A DNA stretch of 64,000 bases, taken from contig JAIXWR010000015.1 in NCBI GenBank assembly GCA_027491155.1, forward strand, positions 124,001 to 188,000, read 5' to 3'. The notes under the pieces are model-generated. The model did not search any database. It was not told the origin of the DNA and was given only the letters and a program-made list of their open reading frames with translations. Both the position numbers and the translations under genes were made by a program. Positions 17,769 through 26,060 of this stretch are shown here, piece by piece (positions within the stretch are counted from its first letter, which is position 1; each line of letters opens with the position of its first letter). This DNA comes from Verrucomicrobiaceae bacterium. Its GTDB lineage: Bacteria > Verrucomicrobiota > Verrucomicrobiia > Verrucomicrobiales > Akkermansiaceae.

Positions 17769-18710
17769 TTGGCGGAGGAAGGGAAAAAGCAGAGCCGGTG
17801 GCGGCGGATCGGGCTCTTCGGCGACTTGCCGACGCGCCTGCTGATGCGCGGGCTGAAGGGCGTGCCGTGGTTCCTCGAGCCGGTCTTCATCCCGCCGTGG
17901 ACGCTGCTGTTTTTCGCGATGGCGAAGTCCCAGCGGCGGGCGGTGGCGGGGAACCTGCGGGCCTTGTTTCCGGAGTGGTCCGGGCTGCGTGCCAAGGCCG
18001 GGGCGTTCCGGGTGTTCCTGAATTTCGCGTCGACCTACGTCGATGCCCTGCGCTGCGAGACCCGGACGGGGTCGGTCGACTGGGTGATCGACGGGCTGGA
18101 GCACTTCGAAAACCTCCGTTCGCGCCCGGAAGGCAGCCTGGTGCTGACGGCGCACATGGGGAACTACGACATGGCCGCGCCGCTGTTCTCCGACAAGTTC
18201 GGCCGGACCATCCACGCCGTGCGAGCGCCGGAGCGGGAGCCGGAAATGCAGGCGATCCGCGAGGCGGAGATCGCGGAAAAGGAGCGGCTGAACCCGTATT
18301 TCAAGACCTGCTTCAACAACGGCGGCGAGATGCTGGGGGTCGAGCTGGCGCGCTATTTGCAGCAAGGCGACATCGTGGCGGTGCAGGGCGACCGGGTGAT
18401 TTTCGAGGTGTCGCCGATGGAGGCGGAGGTCGAGCCCGGGCTGATGATGCGTCTGCCGCGCGGGCCGCTGTATCTGGCGCGGATCACCGGGGCGGCGGTG
18501 TTTCCGCTGTTCATCACGCGCGACGGCTGGCGGCGCTACCGGGTGGAAGTGCACGCGCCGCTGGTGCTGCCGGAGCGGGTCCGCGGCCGCGGCGAGGATC
18601 CGGCGATGCCGCTGTGGGCGGGGGCGATCCTCGGCGTGGCGAGAAAGCATTGGGCGCAGTGGTTCGTGTTCGAGCCGGTGCTGCGCCGGGTGGAGAGGGG
18701 GGACGGATGA
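17769..18710 (+). CDS. Lysophospholipid acyltransferase family protein (LpxL/HtrB-like)
   Basis: Membrane-associated acyltransferase, about 313 residues from the TTG at 17769. It has the catalytic H-x4-D as TAHMGNYDMAAP, followed by LLTxHMGNYD-type context seen in lipid A late acyltransferases, then VQGDRVIFEVSPMEAEV and LARITGAAVFPLF. It would acylate lipid A or another lysolipid. The start is uncertain: ATG 17652 or 17679 give longer glycine-rich ends that overlap or abut the GH30 start. The stop overlaps the next gene's start (ATGA), so the two are translationally coupled. Confidence 0.82.
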   Translation: MAEEGKKQSRWRRIGLFGDLPTRLLMRGLKGVPWFLEPVFIPPWTLLFFAMAKSQRRAVAGNLRALFPEWSGLRAKAGAFRVFLNFASTYVDALRCETRTGSVDWVIDGLEHFENLRSRPEGSLVLTAHMGNYDMAAPLFSDKFGRTIHAVRAPEREPEMQAIREAEIAEKERLNPYFKTCFNNGGEMLGVELARYLQQGDIVAVQGDRVIFEVSPMEAEVEPGLMMRLPRGPLYLARITGAAVFPLFITRDGWRRYRVEVHAPLVLPERVRGRGEDPAMPLWAGAILGVARKHWAQWFVFEPVLRRVERGDG

Positions 18711-19885
18711 GGAAGCTGGAGCGCGAGGAGGGCCTGCGGGCGGTGACGGCGTTTTTCAAGGTCTTCGGCGGCCGGCCGCAGATTCCGGAGGGGGACGTGG
18801 TGGTGAAGTCGCCGGGCGAGGGCTGGCATGAGGGCGAACGCCGGTTGCTGGGAGTGCTGGTGCCGGTGGTGGCGGGAGCGGCGGTGTTCGACGCCTTGTG
18901 GCGGCTGGGCGGCGCGTGGCTGGCCTGGGCCGGGGTGCTGCCGGCGGGCTGGCTGCTGCTGCAAGCGCTGGCATTCCTTTTGGGTGGCGGCTATCCGGGT
19001 GGCCAGTGGCGGCGCTGGGCGCTGGTGCTTTCCGTCTGGGTGGTCTGGATTTGCCTGGCGGACCCGATCAGCGGGGCCGCTTGGGCGGCGGGTCTGTGGC
19101 TCTTTGCGATGGCGCTGAACCTGGCCGCGGCGGCGTGCCTGGTGCTGCGCGGCGTGTTGGATCATCCGCGCTTTTGCACGACCGGCTTCCGGCTGCTGGT
19201 GGCGGTGCTGGTGCAGGTGCTTTCCCTGGGGGCCGGCTGGCTTTACGGGTGGGGCTGGACGGTGGCGAGCCAGGTGCTGCTGGGATGCCTGTGGGCCTGC
19301 GGCACTTTCCTGCCGAACTCGCCGCTGTTCGGTCCGGTGTTCCGCCGGGTGGAGGGGAAAGGCGCGTTGCTAAGCATCGACGACGGCCCGGACCCCGTCG
19401 ACACGCCGGTGCTGCTCGACTTGTTAGACCGGCACGGGAGCAAGGCGGTGTTCTTCGTGATCGGCGACAAAGTACGACGTTACCCGGAGTTGGTGCGGGA
19501 GATCGTGCGGCGCGGGCACGAGATCGGGAACCATACGATGACGCATCCGGCCGGGACGATGTGGTGTGCGGGGCCGGGGCGGACGCGGCGGGAGATCGTG
19601 GAGTGCAGCCGGGCGATCGAGGAGGTCACCGGCGTCAAGCCGCGCTGGTTCCGCGCGCCGGCGGGTCACCGCAACTGGTTCACCCATCCGGTGCTGCGCG
19701 AGCAGGGGCTGGAGCTGGTCGGCTGGCGCAAGCGGGCCTTCGACGCGGTCCGGCGCGACGTGCCGTGGATCGTCAAGCGGCTGACGACGGACGTGAAGGA
19801 CGGCGACATCATCCTGCTGCACGAGGCGACGCCGATCGCGAAGGAGGTGATGGAGGGCGTGCTGAGGGGGGTAAGTTCCAAGTGA
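18707..19885 (+). CDS. Polysaccharide deacetylase (CE4) with N-terminal membrane domain
   Basis: A 392-residue protein. Residues about 45-200 hold several hydrophobic helices and about 210-390 a NodB-type deacetylase. Motifs are SIDDGPDP (catalytic and metal Asp), HEIGNHTMTHP (metal-binding H-x3-H) and RAPAGHRNWF, with DGDIILLHE near the end. It removes N- or O-acetyl groups from a glycan. Coupling to an acyltransferase suggests work on a lipid-linked glycan (inferred). The last residues (VSSK) and the stop are encoded by an intergenic repeat. Confidence 0.9.
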   Translation: MRKLEREEGLRAVTAFFKVFGGRPQIPEGDVVVKSPGEGWHEGERRLLGVLVPVVAGAAVFDALWRLGGAWLAWAGVLPAGWLLLQALAFLLGGGYPGGQWRRWALVLSVWVVWICLADPISGAAWAAGLWLFAMALNLAAAACLVLRGVLDHPRFCTTGFRLLVAVLVQVLSLGAGWLYGWGWTVASQVLLGCLWACGTFLPNSPLFGPVFRRVEGKGALLSIDDGPDPVDTPVLLDLLDRHGSKAVFFVIGDKVRRYPELVREIVRRGHEIGNHTMTHPAGTMWCAGPGRTRREIVECSRAIEEVTGVKPRWFRAPAGHRNWFTHPVLREQGLELVGWRKRAFDAVRRDVPWIVKRLTTDVKDGDIILLHEATPIAKEVMEGVLRGVSSK

Positions 19886-20010
19886 AAAAGTTCCAAGTGC
19901 CAAGGAAGGCGGGATGCCGGCGGGAGCCACTGTTTCCAGGGATGTTCTTTGGCACTTGGCACTTGGGATTTGGAACTTCTCGCCTTTGGCACTTCCTCAC
20001 TTGGAACTTT
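19872..20010. repeat. AAGTTCCAAGTG / AAGTGCCAAG repeat, inverted pair
   Basis: The left arm starts at 19873 with AAGTTCCAAGTGA, then AAAGTTCCAAGTGCCAAGG. The right arm (from about 19948) reads TTTGGCACTTGGCACTTGG then TTTGGCACTTCC and CACTTGGAACTTT to 20010. The arms point towards each other between convergent genes. The left arm encodes the last residues and stop of the deacetylase, and the right arm encodes those of the methyltransferase. Both end in AGT TCC AAG TGA (SSK, stop). Confidence 0.72.
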
Positions 20011-20650
20011 CCAACACGATCAGGTGGTTGTTGAAGGGGGTCTTGCCCCAGAGCGGTTCGACGCGGACCTTGCCGTGCGGCGAGAGGATGCGGGTGAAGT
20101 CCTCCGCGGTCGGGTAGTGGGTCGGCGCGGCTTTCATCCAGAAACTGGCCTTGGCGATGTAGTCGCAGAAGACGGTGATCTTGAAGCGGCCGGAGTCGTC
20201 GCGGAGGCCGGAGCGGATGACGAGCTTGCCGCCGGGGGCGACGCGGGCGGCGGCGAGGTTGAGCAGGGTTTCCTGCTCGGCGGGGGTGAAGAACTGGAGG
20301 ATGTCGAGGATGCTGACATTGCCCGAGTGCTCCGGCAGGCCGCTGCGCGCGTCGTGGGTGGAGAAGGAGAGGTCGCGGTGGGTAAGGGCGGCGGCGACCT
20401 TGTCGGCGGAGACGATTTTCCGCGAATCGTAGTCGAGCCCGCGGATCGGGAAGTCCAGGCCGCGCTCGCGGAGGTAGAAGGCGAGCAGGCCGAGGCCGCA
20501 GCCGAGGTCGAGCAGCGGGAGTTCCGAAGTACGAAGCTCCTCGTAGACGGCGCCGTAGAGGGGGTCGGTCTTGACCTTCGACGCGACGTAGGTGCGGTCC
20601 CAGGTGCCGGGGAAGGGGGCGGCGAGCTTTTTGGCGAGGTCGGCAATCAC
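19997..20650 (-). CDS. Class I SAM-dependent methyltransferase
   Basis: A 217-residue methyltransferase with LLDLGCGLGLLAFYLRERG (SAM motif I), RGLDYDSRKI (motif II acidic turn) and LDILQFFTPAEQETLL with a following ARVAPGGKLVIRSG (motif IV to post-motif region). The substrate is unknown. GTG start at 20650 overlaps the glycosyltransferase stop (GTGA), so the two are coupled, which suggests that it modifies a lipid or polyketide/aryl product of the same pathway. The C-terminal SSK and stop come from a repeat element. Confidence 0.85.
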   Translation of the reverse strand: MIADLAKKLAAPFPGTWDRTYVASKVKTDPLYGAVYEELRTSELPLLDLGCGLGLLAFYLRERGLDFPIRGLDYDSRKIVSADKVAAALTHRDLSFSTHDARSGLPEHSGNVSILDILQFFTPAEQETLLNLAAARVAPGGKLVIRSGLRDDSGRFKITVFCDYIAKASFWMKAAPTHYPTAEDFTRILSPHGKVRVEPLWGKTPFNNHLIVLESSK

Positions 20651-21423
20651 GAGGAAGGCGGGCTGTGGGCGAGGAGCGGGTTGTCGCCGCGGAGGGCGAG
20701 CCAGGGCAGGCGGGCGAGGAAGCCGGAAAGCAGGCGGAGATGCATCCAGGTCAGCAGGGCGTTGTCGCGCAGGTAGCGGAACTGGGAGATGCCGCCTTCC
20801 TCGCGGGTGAGGTAGCGGACGGGGGTGGGCTGGTTGAGGATGGGCACGCCGCGCCAGGCGAGGCGGACGGCGACCTCGGGGTCGAAGTCGAAGCGGCGGG
20901 CGAAGCAGGTGCTGCCGAAGACCTCGAGCAGTTCGGCGGCGGGGTAGAGGCGCATGCCGAAGAGCGAGTCGTCGATGCCCCAGCCGAGGGTTTCGAGGTT
21001 GGCCCAGAAGTTGGAGACCTTGCGGCCGTTGACGCGGAGGGCGGGGGCGGAGGCGTCGAAGATCGGCCGGCCGAAGACGGCGGCCTCGGGGTGAAGGCGG
21101 GAGAGATCGAAATAGCGGGGGATGAGGTCGGGCGGGTGCTGGCCGTCGGCGTCCATGCAGAGGACGTGGGTGAAGCCCTCGGCGAGGGCGGCGCGGGTGC
21201 CGTGGAGGACGGCCGAGCCCTTGCCGGCGTTTCTTTCGAGGCGCATGACCTTGAGGCGGGAATCGGCCAGCAGCGGCTGGAGCAGGTCCGGCGAGCCGTC
21301 GGTGGACCCGTCGATCACCACCCGGACCGGCACGTCCATCGCCAGTGCCGCCGCCACGGTGGCGGGCAGGATGGGCCCGGTGTTGTAGCTGGGGATGAGA
21401 ACGACGGGGCGGGAGGCCGGCAT
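20647..21423 (-). CDS. Family 2 glycosyltransferase
   Basis: A 258-residue GT-A fold protein with RPVVLIPSYNTGPIL at the N terminus, VVIDGSTDGS (nucleotide site), GKGSAVLHG, and FTHVLCMDADGQHPPDLIP, the D-x-D-G-Q-H motif shared with dolichyl-phosphate mannose synthase-like enzymes. It lacks C-terminal membrane helices, apart from a weak hydrophobic stretch near 225-245. The ATG at 21423 is chosen; the extra residues upstream derive from an ATC-rich repeat. It is coupled to the methyltransferase gene. Confidence 0.87.
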   Translation of the reverse strand: MPASRPVVLIPSYNTGPILPATVAAALAMDVPVRVVIDGSTDGSPDLLQPLLADSRLKVMRLERNAGKGSAVLHGTRAALAEGFTHVLCMDADGQHPPDLIPRYFDLSRLHPEAAVFGRPIFDASAPALRVNGRKVSNFWANLETLGWGIDDSLFGMRLYPAAELLEVFGSTCFARRFDFDPEVAVRLAWRGVPILNQPTPVRYLTREEGGISQFRYLRDNALLTWMHLRLLSGFLARLPWLALRGDNPLLAHSPPSS

Positions 21424-21448
21424 GCGCCCCGAGCCTGACGGGCAATAT

Positions 21449-21584
21449 CCAATCATCAATCCTTCAATCACCAAACGGAGTGCGCGGCGCGGGGAAGGGG
21501 AGGGCTGGGGCTTCGGTTGGCGGCCTCGCCGCCCGCTTCAAAACACGCCGATTGATGATTGGAAGATTGGAGATTGGTGATTTT
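21449..21584. repeat. ATTGG/GATGATTGG repeat, inverted pair
   Basis: The left arm (21449-21473) reads CCAATCATCAATCCTTCAAT then CACCA, and the right arm (21551-21584) reads ATTGATGATTGGAAGATTGG then AGATTGGTGATTTT. On one strand both contain TTGATGATTGG and TTGGTGATT or TGGTGATTG words, in opposite orientation. They flank the divergent start regions of the GT2 gene and queD. A single related copy is at 51724-51756. Confidence 0.6.
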
Positions 21585-21592
21585 CTTTCCGC

Positions 21593-21958
21593 ATGCGCGC
21601 CCGCCTGACCAAGGATTTCCGCTTCGAAGCCGCCCACACCCTGCCGAGCCTGCCGGACGGCCACAAGTGCCGGCAGATGCACGGCCACAGCTTCAAGATC
21701 GAGATTTCGATCGAGGGGGAGGTCGACGAGACGATCGGCTGGGTCTATGACCACAAGCGGATTTCCGACGCGATGCGGCCGCTGGTGGACCTGCTGGACC
21801 ACGGCTACCTCAACGACATCGAGGGGTTGGAGAGCCCGACGATCGAGCGGATGGCGGCGTGGTTCTGGAAAAAACTGGAACCGGACCTGCCGGGCCTGGC
21901 GGAGATCGTGATTTACGAGACACCGACGGCTCGGTGTTCGTTCCGCGGGGAGTTCTGA
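21593..21958 (+). CDS. queD: 6-carboxy-5,6,7,8-tetrahydropterin synthase
   Basis: A 121-residue enzyme of the queuosine/7-deazaguanine pathway that converts dihydroneopterin triphosphate to 6-carboxytetrahydropterin. Zinc ligands are His15 (FEAAHTLP) and the pair in CRQMHGHSF (HGH). The cysteine of that block is the catalytic Cys, and LDHGYLND and YETPTARC complete the family pattern. No other que gene is nearby. The start region includes one of the ATTGG repeats, which ends 8 bases before the ATG. Confidence 0.94.
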   Translation: MRARLTKDFRFEAAHTLPSLPDGHKCRQMHGHSFKIEISIEGEVDETIGWVYDHKRISDAMRPLVDLLDHGYLNDIEGLESPTIERMAAWFWKKLEPDLPGLAEIVIYETPTARCSFRGEF

Positions 21959-21961
21959 GTC

Positions 21962-22014
21962 AAAAAAGACCGCGCCCGGCGGGTGGACCTCGAGGGGTCG
22001 CACGCCGGGCGCGG
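21962..22014 (-). terminator. Rho-independent terminator
   Basis: A 12-bp perfect stem (CCGCGCCCGGCG at 21970-21981 with CGCCGGGCGCGG at 22003-22014). Read on the minus strand, it is followed by TCTTTTTTG. It ends transcription of the leftward gene at 22037-23017 and may also stop queD transcription. Confidence 0.8.
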
Positions 22015-22036
22015 CATCCAAACGGGGGGGAGAAAG

Positions 22037-23017
22037 CTATTCGGCGGGTTGGGGAGCAGGCTCCGCATTGCCATTACGGCGCTGGCGCTGCTGTTCCATC
22101 AACGGACCCAAATCCTGCAGTCCGCCCATGCCTTCCATCATCTGTTTGAGGCCTCCGGTGAGCTTCTTGGCAGAGACGACGGTTTCGTCGAGTTTCTCCA
22201 GTTCCATGGCCGGCAGGTTGGTGATGTTGCCGGGATCGGCCGGGACGCCGGGTTCGGCCGCCTTGGCGGCCTGTTCGTCGAGCGAGGCTTGGAGTTTCTC
22301 GCCCTGGGCCGGGTCTAGCAGGGATTGGAAGCCGCTGCGGAAGGCGTCGTCCTTCAAGGGCTGGCCGCCGCGGAAGTTCTCGCGGTCGAGCGGGTTGAGG
22401 ACGCCCTTGAGGTCTTCGCCCGAGGCGGTTTGGAGCTGCTTGTACTGGTCTTCGGTGATTTCGCCGCGGGAGAAGGAGTCGCTGGCGAGCATGAGCTTCA
22501 TCAGGGCGGTGGGGTCCTTCTTGAGGCGGGCGATGGTTTCCTTGGATCGCTCGATCTCGCGTTTCTGGAACTCCTTGTAGAGTTCGGCGGCCTTGTCCTG
22601 CTGTTCCTCGGTGAGTTCGAGTTCGTTGCCGATGCGGCCCAGGCCCATGCGGACGCCGGCGCGAGGCCCGCCGAAGGCGTTGCCGATGGCGCCGGAGGAA
22701 GCCATCTCACCCATATCCACGGCGTCTTGGAGCAGGCTGATGACGTTGCCGGCGACGTGCTTGGAGAGGTTGGTGCGGGCTTCGCCGTACTTTTCGACGA
22801 GGTCCTGGTTGGTAGTGGTTTCCCGGGCGGTCCTGCGGGAGGCTTTCGCGCCGTCCTCCCCGACCGGGGAAAGGGAGCCGGAGGAGGTGCCCTGGGATTT
22901 GCCCGGGTCGGTGCCGGCTTGCTTTTCCCCTTCGGCGTTCTGGTTGATAAGGGCGATGGCTCCGGCTCCGGCGAGGAGCAGGGCGACGCCGGCGGTGATG
23001 GCGGTTTTCTTGGTCAT
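22037..23017 (-). CDS. Secreted hypothetical protein, helix-rich
   Basis: A 326-residue protein I do not recognise. It has a signal peptide or anchor (1-25), a Ser/Gly/Glu-rich linker (27-65) and then charged helical sequence. LELTEEQQDKAAELYKEFQKREIERS and several EDLKGVLNPLDRENF-like segments resemble the alternating Lys/Glu pattern of Spy/CpxP-like periplasmic helical proteins, but no LTxxQ motif set is proven. The C terminus is Gln/Pro-rich. It is downstream of sodA on the same strand and ended by a good terminator. Confidence 0.7.
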   Translation of the reverse strand: MTKKTAITAGVALLLAGAGAIALINQNAEGEKQAGTDPGKSQGTSSGSLSPVGEDGAKASRRTARETTTNQDLVEKYGEARTNLSKHVAGNVISLLQDAVDMGEMASSGAIGNAFGGPRAGVRMGLGRIGNELELTEEQQDKAAELYKEFQKREIERSKETIARLKKDPTALMKLMLASDSFSRGEITEDQYKQLQTASGEDLKGVLNPLDRENFRGGQPLKDDAFRSGFQSLLDPAQGEKLQASLDEQAAKAAEPGVPADPGNITNLPAMELEKLDETVVSAKKLTGGLKQMMEGMGGLQDLGPLMEQQRQRRNGNAEPAPQPAE

Positions 23018-23192
23018 GATGAGGGTTCCGATGGTGGTGAGGATGCCGTCGGTGGCGGTGGCGGCGAGGACTTTCGGTGCAAGCAGTGGGAGAGGCGGGG
23101 GCGGCGGAAACGCGAAACCGCCCGTGGACGGGTGGTCCGCGGGCGGGAAGGCGTTGCATCCCGCGGAGGGTACGCGGGGCGGCGGGGAAAGG

Positions 23193-23921
<729 letters not shown>

Positions 23922-24105
23922 CGGGGGTAGCCTAGGTGGATTGGTGGCGGCGACAAATGGAAAGGTTGGGGGGATTTTGCCGTCGGCGGGGCTGGTGGAC
24001 GAGGGGTGGGCGGTGCGGTTTCCGGTGGCGCTAGCGGAGCGTTTGCGGTGGATTCTGGAGGATCCGGAGGGGTGATCGGGCTTGTGAGGTCCGGCGGAAG
24101 CGGGC

Positions 24106-24525
24106 ATGAGATGGCGTGTGAAGTTCCGCTTGTTCCGCTCGAAGGCGTTCTGGTTCGGAGTGCCGGGGCTGGTGTTTTTGTTGTGGGGGTGGTGGGTTTC
24201 GATGGGGCATCGCTCTTATGTTACGGCGGCGAGCGATGTATCCGAGTTGCTCTTCGGCCAGATCGATGGAGAGGTCGTCTTGGTTCGGGGATCGGGCCCG
24301 GTGCCTCCAATGGACGAGTGGGTGGTGGTGCATGACAATTTGGTGACCGGAATGGCGGAGGGAATCAAAAGGGAAGAGCAGGAGCTGGAAGATGCCGGAA
24401 TCAGCAGGGTTGTTTTCATTCCCTATCACTGGCTGGTCGTGGCCTACGTGGCGGGGTGGGCGGGGCTTATCGTCTGGCGGAGCCGGAACTACCGGGCTCT
24501 GCCGCCGGAATCGGGCGGGGCGTAG
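24106..24525 (+). CDS. Two-helix membrane protein of unknown function
   Basis: A 139-residue protein not assigned to a known family. A basic N terminus is followed by helix 1 ([20 protein letters not shown]), a roughly 75-residue external part, and helix 2 ([17 protein letters not shown]), ending in [10 protein letters not shown]. The same arrangement, including K-x-FW-x-G at helix 1 and HWL at helix 2, recurs in the gene at 62801-63277. The ATG at 24106 fits the start of the basic stretch. Confidence 0.72.
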   Translation: MRWRVKFRLFRSKAFWFGVPGLVFLLWGWWVSMGHRSYVTAASDVSELLFGQIDGEVVLVRGSGPVPPMDEWVVVHDNLVTGMAEGIKREEQELEDAGISRVVFIPYHWLVVAYVAGWAGLIVWRSRNYRALPPESGGA

Positions 24526-24632
24526 CGGAAGCTCTGCGAGCTTCCGGCGGGGCGGGAGTTGGCGTTGGTCGCCGTTTGATTTATCCCTTACGGCCGGGCC
24601 CACGCGGAACGGCGCAGCCGTCCCGCTACGTG
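24521..24632. repeat. Inverted pair of REP-like hairpins (family 2)
   Basis: The forward element at 24521-24546 is CGTAGCGG followed by AAGCTC, loop TGC, GAGCTT, CCG. The reverse element at 24603-24630 reads, on the minus strand, CGTAGCGG, GACGGC, TGC, GCCGTT, CCGCG. Head, loop and tail are shared while the stem sequence differs, and pairing is kept. The first element supplies the stop codon (TAG) of the gene at 24106-24525. The pair lies between that gene and the convergent lpxC-fabZ. Confidence 0.62.
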
Positions 24633-24642
24633 GGATGGCAGC

Positions 24643-25956
24643 CTACTGCTGGACGAGGGCGAACTTGAGCTCGGCTTCGGAGGCGACTTCGTTGCCGACC
24701 ATGCAGCGGCAGCGGGTCTGGCCGATGGAGCCGCGGATCTTGATGACCTCGGCCTCGATGTGGAGGGTGTCGCCGGGCAGCACCGGGCGGCGCCATTTCA
24801 CGTCGTCGGCGCTCATGAAGTAGCCGATCTTGCCGGCGTTCTCCGGCTTGCGGAGCATCAGCACGCTGGAGACCTGGGCCATGGCTTCCAATTGGAGGAC
24901 GCCGGGCATGATGGGGTGGCCGGGGAAGTGGCCGATGAAGAAGGGCTCGTTGATGGTGACGTTCTTGATGCCGGTGCACTTGCTGTCGCCGACCATGTCG
25001 ATGATCCGGTCCACCAGCAGGAAGGGGTAGCGGTGGGGCAGGATTTTCAGGACGTCGTTGATGTCGAGGACGGTCTCGCCGCGCGGCAGGACGAAGGGCG
25101 CGGCCAGCGAGCGCATGCGGGCGTATTCGCGCTTGAGCGTGGCGGCGAGCTTGGAGTTCGGGCCGTGGCCGGGCTTGACGGCGATGACGTGGCCGAGGAT
25201 GCGCTTGCCGGAAAGGATGAGGTCGCCGATGACATCGAGCGCCTTGTGGCGGGCGAACTCGTTGGTGAAGCGCAGGGCTTCCTTGCTCATCACCTCGTTG
25301 CCGCGGACGACCACGGCGTTTTCGAGCGAGCCGCCCTTGATCAGGCCTTTTTCAAGGAGCGGTTTGACGTCCTCGTAGTAGACGAAGGTGCGGGCGGGTG
25401 CGATTTCCTTCTCGTAGAGTTCCGGGGTGACCTCGCTGGAGAAGTACTGGGTGAAGCGGCCTTCGGGGCCGACGTTGGTGACGGAGACGCGGAAGGTCTT
25501 GCAGGGGACGATGGTGATCAGGGTGCCGTCGCCGCTTTCCTGATGGATGGGTTCGCGGATTTCCCAGACCTTGCGCGGCGCGTCCTGCGGGGCGAGGCCG
25601 GCTTTCTTGATGAGCTCGACGAAGGGGCGGGACGAGCCGTCGCCGATCGGCGGCTCGTTGGCGTCCATTTCGATGACCGCGTTGTCGACGCCCATGCCGG
25701 TGAGGGCGGAGAGGACGTGCTCGACGGTGTGGACCTTGACCGAGCCCTCGGCCAGCGTGGTGGCGCGCTCGACGGTCTGCACCTTGTCGGCATCGGCATC
25801 GATGAAGGGCTGGTCGGGCAGGTCGATGCGGCGGAACTTGAAGCCGTGGTCGGCGGGCGCGGGCTTGAGCGTGAGCGTGACCTTCGCCCCGGTATGGAGC
25901 GAGGTGCCTTCGAGGGTGGCGGAGGAGGCGAGGGTGTGCTGCACGTCGGCGGACAT
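24643..25956 (-). CDS. lpxC/fabZ: LpxC-FabZ fusion: UDP-3-O-acyl-GlcNAc deacetylase / 3-hydroxyacyl-ACP dehydratase
   Basis: Bifunctional enzyme of 437 residues. Residues 1-285 are the zinc deacetylase that commits UDP-GlcNAc to lipid A: VHTVEH with zinc His76/His80 and catalytic Glu79, then RHKALDVIGDL (second zinc site). Residues about 300-437 are FabZ: ILPHRYPFLLVDRI and GHFPGHPIMPGVLQLEAMAQ with the catalytic His and Glu. The fusion is known in Bacteroidota and related lineages. ATG 25956 starts at conserved sequence; upstream codons are low-complexity. Convergent with the gene at 24106. Confidence 0.95.
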   Translation of the reverse strand: MSADVQHTLASSATLEGTSLHTGAKVTLTLKPAPADHGFKFRRIDLPDQPFIDADADKVQTVERATTLAEGSVKVHTVEHVLSALTGMGVDNAVIEMDANEPPIGDGSSRPFVELIKKAGLAPQDAPRKVWEIREPIHQESGDGTLITIVPCKTFRVSVTNVGPEGRFTQYFSSEVTPELYEKEIAPARTFVYYEDVKPLLEKGLIKGGSLENAVVVRGNEVMSKEALRFTNEFARHKALDVIGDLILSGKRILGHVIAVKPGHGPNSKLAATLKREYARMRSLAAPFVLPRGETVLDINDVLKILPHRYPFLLVDRIIDMVGDSKCTGIKNVTINEPFFIGHFPGHPIMPGVLQLEAMAQVSSVLMLRKPENAGKIGYFMSADDVKWRRPVLPGDTLHIEAEVIKIRGSIGQTRCRCMVGNEVASEAELKFALVQQ

Positions 25957-25968
25957 GAGGGGAGGGGA

Positions 25969-26054
25969 AAGTTCCAAGGGAGAAGTGCCAAGTGCCAAAT
26001 GAGAGGCCTTGGGAGATTTCTGCATTGGCACTTGGCACTTCTTCCTTGGAACTT
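25969..26054. repeat. AAGTTCCAAGG / AAGTGCCAAGTGCCAA repeat, near-perfect inverted pair
   Basis: The arms are 25969-26001 and 26023-26054. Each contains AAGTTCCAAGG then AAGAAGTGCC then AAGTGCCAA. They pair over about 31 bases with one mismatch and one extra base, and the loop is about 21 bases. The element sits between the divergent lpxC-fabZ and rluA-type genes, so both promoters must lie within or next to it. Confidence 0.75.
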
Positions 26055-26060
26055 CGACTT

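Noticed and set aside
16229-19885. Open frame of 1218 codons on the plus strand
   Set aside because: Only its end (18707-19885) is protein-like (deacetylase). The first part is opposite the GH30 gene and in another frame of the acyltransferase; its Gly/Arg/Ala-rich translation comes from high GC.
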